From the NCBI RefSeq assembly GCF_024505045.1, contig NZ_JANIBM010000003.1, positions 62,001-126,000 of the forward strand: a DNA stretch of 64,000 bases, in the 5' to 3' direction. The notes under the pieces are model-generated. The model was not told the origin of the DNA. It saw only the letters and a list, made by a program, of their open reading frames with translations, and did not search any database. The translations under genes were made by a program, and so were the position numbers. This DNA comes from Methylomonas aurea. Its GTDB lineage: Bacteria > Pseudomonadota > Gammaproteobacteria > Methylococcales > Methylomonadaceae. Below, piece by piece: positions 56,134-64,000 of this stretch. Position 1 is the stretch's first letter. Each line of letters starts with the position of its first letter.

Positions 56134-57762
56134 ATGAAATTGAGTTTAGCCGGTAAGCCGATTCTGATTGTCGAAGACAATCCGGTGATTCGTAAATCAA
56201 TACGCGATATGTTGTACGGCTTGAACGCCGACACGATAGTCGAGGCCGACAACGGTGTCGCCGCCATCAACGCTATGGTGAAAACCACGTTCGAGATCGT
56301 GTTGTGCGACTACAATCTTGGGCCGGGCAAGAACGGCCAGCAGGTATTGGAGGAAGCGCGGCATCGCAAGCTGATCGATTACCGCAGCATTTTCATTCTG
56401 ATCAGTTCCGAACAATCCACTGGCGCCGTACTGGGCGCGATGGATAGCAAACCCGATGAATACCTGACCAAGCCGTTCAACGCCCAACAGTTGATCAGCC
56501 GCCTGAGCCGGCACTTCGCCCGCCGCGACTATCTGGCCGGCATCGAAAAAGCCATGGCCAAGGGTGACTTGGCACAGGCGGTTCGGCGCTGCGACGCGCT
56601 GTTGGAGCGCGGCGACCTGAAAATGCGTCTGCATCTATTGAAAACGCGCGCCGAACTGGCTATTTCCGCCGGCGATTTCGAAACCGCGCGGCAGATTTAC
56701 CGCGAAGTATTGCAGCAGCGGGATTTGCCGTGGGCCCGTGTGGGGTTGGGCGTAATCGATTTTCAAAACAATAACATCGAGCAGGCCATAGCCGGCTTTC
56801 AAAGTCTGGTCGCGGAGAATCCGATGCTGATGGAGTGTTACGACTGGCTGACTCGAGCCTACGAAGCGCTGGACCGGCATCAGGACGTCGAGCAGGTGTT
56901 GCAGCAAGCCCTGGAATTGTCGCCGCAATCGATCTTGCGGCAGAAGAAGTTCGCGGAAACCGCCGATAAGAACGGCAATCTGGAAGCGGCTGAGAAAGCC
57001 TACAAGGCGGCGCTAAAACTGGGCAAGTATTCGGTGCACCGTTCCTGCAGCGATTATGCCGGTCTGGCCAAGTTGTACGCCAAAACCAATGCCGGCGAGG
57101 AAGCCTTGAAGACCTTGAACGAGATGCGCCAGGAATATGCCAATCAGCCGGAAGCCGAACTGCGGGCGGCAACGGTAGAGGCGGATCTATACCGGGCGCA
57201 GGGCGACGAGGAAGCCGCGCAGCAGGCTTTGGATAAAGCCCTGGATCTTTGCGGCCGCTTGGGCAGCAAAGCGCCGCGGGAGTTGCAGTTGGACGTGGCT
57301 CGCGCGTGTTTTTTGAACCAACAGCACGACAAGGCCGAAGCCATCCTGCACGGGTTGATCCAGAACCATATCGACGACGAGCAATTTCTGAACAATTTGC
57401 GGGCTATGCAAAGCGGGATCGGCATGCACAATTATTCGGAAATTCAGATTCAAAAAACCCGGCAGGCTTTGATCGCAACCAATAACAAAGGTGTGGCGCT
57501 GTACAAGCAGGGTAAATTCAAGGAGGCGCTGGAATTATTCGAACAGGCGGTTGCGACGATGCCGGAAAACAAGACCATCATTTTGAACATGTTGAAAATC
57601 ATCATCCACGACCTGAAAGCGAACCCTGCCGACGACGACAAGGAGCGGCGGGCCAGAATGCTGCTCAAGAAGGCCAAGCAATTGGGGGTGGAACAGCATA
57701 AGCTGGGCATGTTGCAAATGGAGTTCGGCAAATTGCACCGGCCGGCGGCGGCCAAGGCGTGA
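56134..57762 (+). CDS. Response regulator with TPR repeats
   Basis: A 542-residue protein. Residues 8-130 form a CheY-like receiver with ILIVEDN, the phosphorylatable aspartate in VLCDYNLGPGKNG, ISSE and TKPFN. The rest (about 140-530) is a run of tetratricopeptide repeats (for example ARVGLGVIDFQNNNIEQAIAGFQ, LALELSPQSILRQ, KGVALYKQGKFKEALELFEQA). There is no DNA-binding or enzyme domain, so it probably works by protein-protein contact. It is followed by a histidine-kinase-like gene whose start overlaps its stop, so the two are a likely signalling pair. Confidence 0.9.
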   Translation: MKLSLAGKPILIVEDNPVIRKSIRDMLYGLNADTIVEADNGVAAINAMVKTTFEIVLCDYNLGPGKNGQQVLEEARHRKLIDYRSIFILISSEQSTGAVLGAMDSKPDEYLTKPFNAQQLISRLSRHFARRDYLAGIEKAMAKGDLAQAVRRCDALLERGDLKMRLHLLKTRAELAISAGDFETARQIYREVLQQRDLPWARVGLGVIDFQNNNIEQAIAGFQSLVAENPMLMECYDWLTRAYEALDRHQDVEQVLQQALELSPQSILRQKKFAETADKNGNLEAAEKAYKAALKLGKYSVHRSCSDYAGLAKLYAKTNAGEEALKTLNEMRQEYANQPEAELRAATVEADLYRAQGDEEAAQQALDKALDLCGRLGSKAPRELQLDVARACFLNQQHDKAEAILHGLIQNHIDDEQFLNNLRAMQSGIGMHNYSEIQIQKTRQALIATNNKGVALYKQGKFKEALELFEQAVATMPENKTIILNMLKIIIHDLKANPADDDKERRARMLLKKAKQLGVEQHKLGMLQMEFGKLHRPAAAKA

Positions 57763-57764
57763 CC

Positions 57765-58448
57765 ATGTCCGGCCGCTTCGACAACGATACGTTGTTTCCG
57801 ACCATTCTGGCGTTTACCGTACACGACATCAAAAACTCGTTGGGTACCTTGCTGGAATTGATTCGCCAGTTCTCCGCCAAACTGCAGGGCGAAACCGCCG
57901 ATTTGGGCCTGTTGGAATTCGAGGCGGCCCGCATCAACCACAGTCTGATGCAATTGCTGGTGCTGTACAAAGTGGGCGCCAATAAATTCAGCTTGGTCGT
58001 CGACGAGTATCCTGCGCTGGATTTGCTCCAGGAAGCGGTGCATCAACAGGCGCGGCTGTCGGTGCTACACAATGTCGAATTGCGACTGGATTGTGCCGAC
58101 GACCTGCCGGCTTTTTGCGATTTCGCCAATGTTGCCAATGCCTTGGCGGCGGTGCTGAACAACGCCTTGCGCTATACTCGGCATGCGGTGCTGGTTTCGG
58201 CCGAGCAGGACGGCGACTACTTGCGCATCGCGATAGAGGATGACGGCGCCGGTTATCCGCCGCATTTTCTGCAAGCCGATTTGAACAATGCCGCCGATCT
58301 GGATTGGGTCAACGGCAATACCGGTCTGGGCCTGTATTTCGTGTCGGTGATTGCCGGCCTGCACAAAAACGCCGGCCGTTCCGGTTACGTGACGATCGAT
58401 AATTCGAGTCGGCTGGGCGGAGCCCGGTTTCGGCTATTTTTGCCTTGA
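57765..58448 (+). CDS. Soluble sensor histidine kinase-like protein
   Basis: About 227 residues. A GTG at 57759 overlapping the previous stop is an alternative start; the ATG at 57765 is used here. There is no membrane or input domain. The H-box is [16 protein letters not shown] near residue 16, followed by a GHKL domain with [13 protein letters not shown] (N box), [12 protein letters not shown] (G1) and [11 protein letters not shown] (G2). The histidine and ATP motifs are all present, so autophosphorylation is plausible. The upstream receiver-TPR protein is the obvious partner. Confidence 0.85.
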   Translation: MSGRFDNDTLFPTILAFTVHDIKNSLGTLLELIRQFSAKLQGETADLGLLEFEAARINHSLMQLLVLYKVGANKFSLVVDEYPALDLLQEAVHQQARLSVLHNVELRLDCADDLPAFCDFANVANALAAVLNNALRYTRHAVLVSAEQDGDYLRIAIEDDGAGYPPHFLQADLNNAADLDWVNGNTGLGLYFVSVIAGLHKNAGRSGYVTIDNSSRLGGARFRLFLP

Positions 58449-58525
58449 ATCCGCCGTTACTAAGTTACAATATCGGGCAGCGCGGCGAAACGCCTTGGAA
58501 CAGTACATTTAACTATTCTTTGCAT

Positions 58526-59596
58526 ATGAGCATTTTAGTCACCGGCGGCGCCGGTTTTATCGGCAGCAATTTCGTTTTGGATTGGCTGGCGCAGAGCGAC
58601 GAAACCGTCGTCAATCTGGATAAGCTGACCTATGCCGGCAACCCGGAAAATCTGGCCTCGCTGCAAGCCGATGCCCGTCACGTATTCGTGCACGGCGATA
58701 TCGGCGATTACGATTTAGTGCTGGGCTTGCTGAATCAGCACCAAGTGCGCGCCGTGGTCAATTTCGCCGCCGAGTCTCATGTCGATCGTTCGATACACGG
58801 GCCGGAAGATTTTATCCAGACCAATATCGTCGGCAGTTTTCGTTTGCTGGAAGCGGTCCGCGAATATTGGAACAATCTGCAATCCGCCGAGCAACAGGCG
58901 TTCCGCTTCCTGCACGTTTCCACCGACGAGGTATACGGTTCGCTGGAAAAAGCCGATCCGCCGTTCGCCGAAACCAACCAATACCAGCCCAACAGCCCGT
59001 ATTCGGCCAGCAAGGCCGCCAGCGACCATCTGGTGCGCGCTTACCACCATACCTATGGCTTGCCGGTGTTAACCACCAACTGTTCGAATAATTACGGCCC
59101 TTACCATTTCCCGGAAAAATTGATTCCGCTCTGTATTCAGAACGCGTTGTCCGGCAAGCCGTTGCCGATTTACGGCGACGGCCAGCAAATCCGCGACTGG
59201 CTGTTCGTCAAAGACCATTGCAGCGCGATTCGGCGTGTGTTGGCGGCCGGCAAACTCGGCGAGGTCTACAACGTCGGCGGCTGGAACGAAAAGGCCAATC
59301 TGGATGTGGTGCATACGCTGTGCGCGATACTCGACGAACTGCAGCCGCGTGCCGACGGTAAGTCTTATGCCGAGCAAATTACCTATGTCAAAGACCGTCC
59401 CGGCCACGACCGCCGCTATGCGATCGACGCGACCAAGTTGGAGCGGGAACTGGGCTGGAAACCGGCGGAAACCTTCGAAACCGGGATACGCAAGACCGTG
59501 CAGTGGTACCTGGATAACCAGTCCTGGGTCAACAATGTGTTATCCGGCGATTACCAGGCTTGGCTGGATAAAAATTACGCCGGGCGGGCCGTGTGA
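58526..59596 (+). CDS. rfbB: dTDP-glucose 4,6-dehydratase
   Basis: About 356 residues from the ATG at 58526; upstream frame to 58445 is not needed. NAD site [10 protein letters not shown], the SDR catalytic lysine and tyrosine in [13 protein letters not shown], the active VSTDEVYG with its Asp-Glu pair, and a C-terminal [11 protein letters not shown] are diagnostic. It turns dTDP-glucose into dTDP-4-keto-6-deoxyglucose, the first committed step to dTDP-L-rhamnose. A TACAAT at 58466 may be a -10 box. It overlaps rfbD by four bases. Confidence 0.95.
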   Translation: MSILVTGGAGFIGSNFVLDWLAQSDETVVNLDKLTYAGNPENLASLQADARHVFVHGDIGDYDLVLGLLNQHQVRAVVNFAAESHVDRSIHGPEDFIQTNIVGSFRLLEAVREYWNNLQSAEQQAFRFLHVSTDEVYGSLEKADPPFAETNQYQPNSPYSASKAASDHLVRAYHHTYGLPVLTTNCSNNYGPYHFPEKLIPLCIQNALSGKPLPIYGDGQQIRDWLFVKDHCSAIRRVLAAGKLGEVYNVGGWNEKANLDVVHTLCAILDELQPRADGKSYAEQITYVKDRPGHDRRYAIDATKLERELGWKPAETFETGIRKTVQWYLDNQSWVNNVLSGDYQAWLDKNYAGRAV

Positions 59597-60489
59597 AGAT
59601 CTTACTGTTCGGCAAGAACGGCCAGGTCGGCTGGGAACTGCAGCGCAGTCTGGCGCCGCTAGGCGAATTGCTGGCCTTGGACCGCCAGGATCGGCAGCAC
59701 TGCGGTGACTTGAGCAATCCGGAAGGCATCGCGGCTACAATACGGGCTCTACGCCCCAATGTAATCGTCAACGCCGCCGCTTACACGGCGGTCGACAAGG
59801 CCGAAGCCGAAATCGAACTCGCCAATACCATCAACTGCGCGGCGCCGCGGGCGATGGCGGAAGCGGCGGCTGAATGCGGCGCTTGGCTGCTGCACTATTC
59901 GACCGACTACGTTTTCAACGGCAGCGGCAATCGGGCTTGGCGCGAGGACGATGCGACCGGGCCGCTGAATGTCTACGGCCAGACCAAACTGGCCGGCGAA
60001 TGCGCGATTCAAGCTAGCGCTTGCCGCCATCTAATCTTCCGTACCAGTTGGGTTTACGCGGCGCGCGGTAACAATTTCGTCAAGACCATGTTGCGCTTGG
60101 CACAGGAACGCCAACAATTGTCGGTGATCGACGACCAGATCGGCGCGCCGACCGGCGCCGAGTTGTTGGCCGATGTTGCGGCTCACGCCATCCGCACCGC
60201 ATTGCTGACTCCGGATGTTGCCGGAGTCTATCATCTAACGGCGGCCGGCGAGACTAGTTGGTACGAATACGCACACTTTGCGCTGGATTTCGCCCGCCAG
60301 GCCGGCGTCGCACTGAAGACGCCGAAGCAGGCGATCACCGCGATCCCGACCAGCGCGTATCAGACACCGGCCAAACGGCCGTTGAATTCGCGGTTGAATA
60401 TCGAGAAATTGCAAGCCGCGTTCGATTTGCGCTTGCCGCCGTGGCAGGCAGGGGTCGAGCGCATGTTGGCCGAGTTGTACGGCAAATAG
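59593..60489 (+). CDS. rfbD: dTDP-4-dehydrorhamnose reductase
   Basis: A 298-residue SDR enzyme from a GTG start at 59593 overlapping rfbB (GTGA). [11 protein letters not shown] is the nucleotide loop, [12 protein letters not shown] and STDYVFNG follow, and the catalytic YGQTKLAGE carries the tyrosine-lysine pair. It makes the last step to dTDP-L-rhamnose. In most rfb operons it is followed by rfbA or rfbC; here an mntA-hepT pair is placed between. Confidence 0.95.
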   Translation: MKILLFGKNGQVGWELQRSLAPLGELLALDRQDRQHCGDLSNPEGIAATIRALRPNVIVNAAAYTAVDKAEAEIELANTINCAAPRAMAEAAAECGAWLLHYSTDYVFNGSGNRAWREDDATGPLNVYGQTKLAGECAIQASACRHLIFRTSWVYAARGNNFVKTMLRLAQERQQLSVIDDQIGAPTGAELLADVAAHAIRTALLTPDVAGVYHLTAAGETSWYEYAHFALDFARQAGVALKTPKQAITAIPTSAYQTPAKRPLNSRLNIEKLQAAFDLRLPPWQAGVERMLAELYGK

Positions 60490-60491
60490 CC

Positions 60492-60791
60492 ATGCGTTTG
60501 ACTGACGACCAAGTCCGGATTATTCGCGGCACGGCGCATAGATTTTTAGGCGACAAGGCTCGGGTTTGCTTATTCGGTTCGCGGAGCAAGGATGACGGCA
60601 AAGGCGGCGATATCGATCTTTATTTTGAAACGGATCAGGTCTTGCCGAATCGGGCAGATGTCATTTGCCGAATTTATGCCGCATTGGTGCTGGCCTTGGG
60701 TGACCGTAAGATCGACGTGCTGGTCAAGGATGCCAATACGCCGACTGCGCGGATTTTCGAAGTTGCCGCGCGCACCGGGGTATATCTTTGA
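60492..60791 (+). CDS. mntA: MntA-like nucleotidyltransferase antitoxin
   Basis: About 99 residues from the ATG at 60492, two bases after rfbD; the frame opening at 60258 lies inside rfbD. The minimal nucleotidyltransferase signature is present: G29-S30 in LFGSRS and D40/D42 in GGDIDLYFE. MntA antitoxins AMPylate the tyrosine of the HepT toxin with this site. The stop overlaps the hepT start. Confidence 0.88.
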   Translation: MRLTDDQVRIIRGTAHRFLGDKARVCLFGSRSKDDGKGGDIDLYFETDQVLPNRADVICRIYAALVLALGDRKIDVLVKDANTPTARIFEVAARTGVYL

Positions 60792-61294
60792 GCATCAGAT
60801 ATATAGCGGAATATGCCGAAGACGCGGTGTTGGCATTGGCGATAGCCCGCAAGGAAGCCAGCCATTTACGCTATACCCAAAGTACCTTGTTCGATGAAAG
60901 CATCGATGCCGATTGGGTAAACGAGTTGGAGCAAAATGAACAACGGGCGGAAAAAATCGATGCGTTTGTGAGCCGATTCGGCCGCTTACAGGACTTTATC
61001 GGCGAAAAACTTATTCCGCGGTTTGCAGCCTTGTTGGGTGAAAATCCGAAATCGTTGTTGGATATGTTGGCATTTGCCGAGAAAATGGATTGGCTGGAGA
61101 ATGCCGAAAAATTTATAGCGGCCAGAAAGTTACGGAATTTATTGGTGCATGAATATATGATCGATAGCCAACTGTTCTTACAGACGCTGTTGTCGGCTAA
61201 TACGGCAACCGATATGTTGTTGGCTGTCGTTAACGCGGTGGCCGGCGAGGCCGAGCGTCTATCGTTGCCATCGCCGCAAGCCAAAAGACTTTAA
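60788..61294 (+). CDS. hepT: HepT-like HEPN toxin
   Basis: A 168-residue HEPN protein from a TTG start at 60788 overlapping the mntA stop. The RNase motif is R116-N-L-L-V-H121-E-Y123 (RX4HXY), where the tyrosine is the residue AMPylated by MntA in the Shewanella system. The rest is helical (KSLLDMLAFAEKMDWLEN). Together with mntA it forms a type VII toxin-antitoxin module. It lies 21 bases before rfbA, so this pair is embedded in the rhamnose operon and may be co-transcribed with it. It is slightly AT-richer than the flanking rfb genes. Confidence 0.87.
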   Translation: MSIRYIAEYAEDAVLALAIARKEASHLRYTQSTLFDESIDADWVNELEQNEQRAEKIDAFVSRFGRLQDFIGEKLIPRFAALLGENPKSLLDMLAFAEKMDWLENAEKFIAARKLRNLLVHEYMIDSQLFLQTLLSANTATDMLLAVVNAVAGEAERLSLPSPQAKRL

Positions 61295-61315
61295 TCTAAC
61301 CCGGTTCGAATAACG

Positions 61316-62200
61316 ATGACTCAGCGTAAAGGCATTATTCTGGCAGGAGGTTCCGGTACCCGTTTGTATCCGGTTACCAAAGCGGTATCGAAGCAATTGC
61401 TGCCGATTTACGACAAGCCGATGATTTATTATCCGCTCAGCACGTTGATGTTGGCCGGGATCCGCGACATTCTGATCATTTCCACGCCGCAAGATACGCC
61501 GTTGTTTCAACAGTTGCTCGGCGACGGCAGCGATTGGGGGGTGAATTTGCATTACGCGGTACAACCCAGCCCCGACGGCTTGGCGCAGGCCTTCATCATC
61601 GGCCGGGAATTTGTCGGTGCCAATCCCAGCGCCTTGGTTTTAGGCGATAATATTTTCTACGGCCACGATCTGTACCAACAACTGCGAACGGCGCATCATC
61701 GAGCTGACGGTGCGACGGTTTTCGCCTACCACGTGCAGGACCCGGAGCGTTACGGTGTAGTCAGCTTCGACGCAGAGGGTAGGGCTTTGTCGCTGGAGGA
61801 AAAACCGGCGCAGCCGAAGAGCCATTACGCCGTGACCGGCTTGTATTTTTACGATAACCAAGTGGTGGATATCGCCGCCAATTTGAAGCCGTCAGCGCGC
61901 GGCGAGCTGGAAATCACCGACGTCAACCGGGTCTATCTGGAGCAACAGCAACTGAATGTCGAGATCATGGGGCGCGGCTACGCCTGGTTGGATACCGGTA
62001 CCCACGCCAGTCTGATCGAAGCCAGCAATTTCATCGAAACCATCGAGTCTCGCCAGGGCCTGAAAATATCGTGCCCGGAGGAAATTGCCTGGCGTAGCGG
62101 CTGGATTGGCGACGAGCAGATCGAAAAACTGGCCAAACCGCTGGCAAAGAACGGTTACGGCCAATATTTGTTGGGCTTGCTTAACAAGCAGGTGTTTTGA
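61316..62200 (+). CDS. rfbA: Glucose-1-phosphate thymidylyltransferase
   Basis: A 294-residue nucleotidyltransferase. [35 protein letters not shown] (nucleotide-binding start), [10 protein letters not shown] and [22 protein letters not shown] are diagnostic, with the late [12 protein letters not shown] site. It makes dTDP-glucose from glucose-1-phosphate and dTTP. It follows hepT by 21 bases and is separated by 151 bases from rfbC. Confidence 0.96.
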   Translation: MTQRKGIILAGGSGTRLYPVTKAVSKQLLPIYDKPMIYYPLSTLMLAGIRDILIISTPQDTPLFQQLLGDGSDWGVNLHYAVQPSPDGLAQAFIIGREFVGANPSALVLGDNIFYGHDLYQQLRTAHHRADGATVFAYHVQDPERYGVVSFDAEGRALSLEEKPAQPKSHYAVTGLYFYDNQVVDIAANLKPSARGELEITDVNRVYLEQQQLNVEIMGRGYAWLDTGTHASLIEASNFIETIESRQGLKISCPEEIAWRSGWIGDEQIEKLAKPLAKNGYGQYLLGLLNKQVF

Positions 62201-62351
62201 TTGGCCGGTTTGGTTGATTGCTATTTGCGATATCCCGAAACGATATCAAATCCGAACGACTCTGAGGGTTCGCCAATCGAGCGGTTTGTCGTCCTAGTTT
62301 AAAGTGTTACTGATCAACCGTAGTTACTTTCGTTTCAATTTTAGATAAGTC

Positions 62352-62900
62352 ATGCAAGCCACCCGCCTAGCTATTCCCGATGTCGTATTGTTTACTCCTA
62401 AAGTGTTCGGTGACGAGCGTGGCTTTTTTTTCGAAAGTTTCAACCAAAGACTGTTCAATGAGTTGACCGGAGTCGAGGCCAACTTCGTGCAGGATAACCA
62501 CTCGAAATCGCAAAAAGGCGTGTTACGCGGTTTGCATTACCAAATGCCGCCGATGGCCCAGGGCAAGCTGGTCCGGGTCGTGCAGGGCGAAGTATTCGAC
62601 GTTGCGGTTGACATTCGCAAAAGCTCGCCAACCTTCGGCGAATGGGTCGGCGAAATATTGTCGGCCGATAACAAGCGGCAAATGTGGATACCGGAAGGCT
62701 TCGCCCACGGTTTCGTGACGCTGTCCGATACTGCGGAATTTCTGTACAAAACCACTAATTACTATGCGCCGCACCACGAGCGCTGTATTGCCTGGAACGA
62801 CAAGAGTCTGCAAGTGAATTGGCCTTCTGCCGGCGAACCAGTTCTCTCCGGAAAAGATCTTGCCGGACAACCGTTTGCGGAAGCCGAAATGTTCGATTGA
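62352..62900 (+). CDS. rfbC: dTDP-4-dehydrorhamnose 3,5-epimerase
   Basis: A 182-residue cupin epimerase. DERGFFFESFNQRLF, the catalytic histidine in VLRGLHYQMPPMAQGKLVRV and WIPEGFAHGFVTLSD are the family landmarks. It inverts C3 and C5 before RfbD reduces the sugar. With rfbB, rfbD and rfbA this completes the four steps of dTDP-L-rhamnose synthesis. The 151-base upstream gap may hold a separate promoter. Confidence 0.96.
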   Translation: MQATRLAIPDVVLFTPKVFGDERGFFFESFNQRLFNELTGVEANFVQDNHSKSQKGVLRGLHYQMPPMAQGKLVRVVQGEVFDVAVDIRKSSPTFGEWVGEILSADNKRQMWIPEGFAHGFVTLSDTAEFLYKTTNYYAPHHERCIAWNDKSLQVNWPSAGEPVLSGKDLAGQPFAEAEMFD

Positions 62901-62961
62901 GCGAGCCGGGTACTTGCGATCCATACGGTTTCGGGCTCTATAAAATTCCTTTTCAAATAAT

Positions 62962-63960
62962 ATGCTACGCGACAAAACCATACTGATTACCGGAGGTACC
63001 GGTTCCTTCGGCCACACCTTCGTGCCGTTGACCTTGGCCAAATACAATCCGCGCCGCCTGGTGATTTTCTCCCGCGACGAGATGAAGCAGTGGGAAATGG
63101 CGAAGTTGTACGGCGACGACCCGCGCGTCCGCTTTTTTATCGGCGACGTGCGCGATAAAGACCGTCTGGCCCGCGCGTTGAACGGTATCGAATACGTCGT
63201 ACACGCCGCGGCGACCAAAATCGTGCCGACTGCGGAATACAACCCGTTCGAATGCGTCAAGACCAATATCATCGGCGCGATGAACCTGATCGACGCCTGT
63301 ATCGACCAGGGTGTGAAGCGCGTAGTGGCGTTGTCTACCGATAAAGCCAGCAGCCCTGCCAATCTGTACGGAGCGACCAAACTGGCTTCCGATAAATTGT
63401 TCGTCGCCGGCAATTCGTATTCCGGCAAAAACGAAACCCGGTTTGCCGTAGTGCGTTACGGCAATGTGATGGGCTCGCGCGGTTCGGTGATTCCGTTTTT
63501 CCAATCCATCGCCCATAAAGGCGTGTTACCGATCACCGATGCCCGGATGACGCGCTTCATGATCACGTTGGAGCAAGGCGTGGATTTGGTCTGGCGCGCC
63601 TTCGACGACATGGTCGGCGGCGAAATTTACGTCAAGAAAATCCCGTCGATGAATATCGTCGATATCGCCCGTGCGGTGGCTCCCGATGCGCAGCACGAAA
63701 TCGTCGGCATTCGCCCCGGCGAAAAATTGCACGAACAGATGATAGGGCTGGAAGACGCGCCTTATACCTACGAGTACGACGACTACTACAAAATTCTGCC
63801 GGCGATTCACAACTGGAGTTCCGATCCCGAGCGCATCAACCAGGGGGTGCGGGTTGCGCCGGATTTTGTCTATTGTTCGGATAACAACACGGAATGGATG
63901 AGCGTGGCCGAGTTACAGGCCTGGCTGGAACAGAACCGCGATAAAGTCGGCAAAATATGA
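62962..63960 (+). CDS. pseB: UDP-N-acetylglucosamine 4,6-dehydratase (inverting), PseB-like
   Basis: A 332-residue SDR enzyme. GGTGSFGHTF is the NADP loop, LVIFSRDEMKQWEM and FFIGDVRD follow, VVHAAATKIVPTAEYNP is typical of this subgroup, and LYGATKLASDKLF has the tyrosine-lysine pair. Late landmarks are MTRFMITLEQGVDLV and IGIRPGEKLHEQMI-type residues. PseB starts pseudaminic acid synthesis, used to glycosylate flagellin or surface glycans. Its stop overlaps the next gene (ATGA). Confidence 0.92.
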   Translation: MLRDKTILITGGTGSFGHTFVPLTLAKYNPRRLVIFSRDEMKQWEMAKLYGDDPRVRFFIGDVRDKDRLARALNGIEYVVHAAATKIVPTAEYNPFECVKTNIIGAMNLIDACIDQGVKRVVALSTDKASSPANLYGATKLASDKLFVAGNSYSGKNETRFAVVRYGNVMGSRGSVIPFFQSIAHKGVLPITDARMTRFMITLEQGVDLVWRAFDDMVGGEIYVKKIPSMNIVDIARAVAPDAQHEIVGIRPGEKLHEQMIGLEDAPYTYEYDDYYKILPAIHNWSSDPERINQGVRVAPDFVYCSDNNTEWMSVAELQAWLEQNRDKVGKI

Positions 63961-64000
63961 CCGCATTCATTCCTTACGGCCGCCAGGATATCAGCGAAAC
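63957..64000 (+). CDS. pseC: PseC-like aminotransferase (5' end only)
   Basis: The first 14 codons of a gene that continues past the window. The ATG overlaps the pseB stop (ATGA). The start MTAFIPYGRQDISE matches the N-terminus of PseC, the PLP aminotransferase that follows PseB in pseudaminic acid synthesis, so the operon very likely continues with it. Confidence 0.75.
   Translation, partial: MTAFIPYGRQDISE

Overview
The window looks like chromosome of a gammaproteobacterial methylotroph, most likely a methanotroph of the Methylomonas type. The strongest clue is the left edge, where five tightly overlapping genes match the order of the methanol dehydrogenase accessory cluster mxaS-mxaA-mxaC-mxaK-mxaL. 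High GC, RAYT/REP elements, a PEP-CTERM-like protein and the nadK-recN, hflK-hflC and rfb gene pairs fit the same group. The species is an inference; no rRNA or tRNA gene was found in the window.

Layout. 1-3850: end of the mxa operon. 3854-6753: PLP enzyme and a KefB-type antiporter. 7083-14845: a block of secreted or protease genes (papain-like C1, M4 metalloprotease, small Cys protein, subtilase with an unusual inserted domain, small secreted protein). 14876-21258: periplasmic peroxiredoxin, a GAF-GGDEF-EAL protein, HflK/HflC, a His-rich protein. 21298-28197: rubredoxin, esterase, DUF2905, PEP-CTERM-like protein, macro domain, orphan ATP-grasp, L,D-transpeptidase, SRPBCC protein. 28516-33512: pyruvate:ferredoxin oxidoreductase operon behind a leader rich in inverted repeats. 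33575-42136: a SpoIIE/STAS/RsbW-like partner-switching set split by a 2-keto-acid decarboxylase, then a short-form NAD-glutamate dehydrogenase. 42402-44177: an AT-rich, probably acquired DUF262-AlbA_2 fusion gene next to a REP pair. 44951-48452: EamA transporter, recN, nadK. 48651-51980: FixJ-like regulator, CBS-GGDEF cyclase, chemoreceptor-like protein. 51981-54075: a small mobile-element scrapyard (possible formylglycine-enzyme/DGR-target remnant, RAYT transposase with REPs, duplicated htpG 3' end enclosing a brnTA toxin-antitoxin module). 54072-58448: htpG and a response regulator-TPR/histidine kinase pair. 58526-64000: dTDP-rhamnose genes interrupted by an mntA-hepT toxin-antitoxin pair, then pseB and the start of pseC.

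The genes together suggest methanol oxidation (mxa), a possible low-oxygen or fermentative branch (nifJ, 2-keto-acid decarboxylase, rubredoxin), dense c-di-GMP and two-component signalling, and a surface-glycan locus at the right end. The most unusual items are the DUF262-AlbA_2 fusion, the subtilase whose catalytic Asp and His are separated by an inserted PPC-like domain, the brnTA module lying inside a duplication of the htpG 3' end, the RAYT and htpG stop codons that both fall inside GTAG-headed REP palindromes, and the toxin-antitoxin pair in the rhamnose operon.
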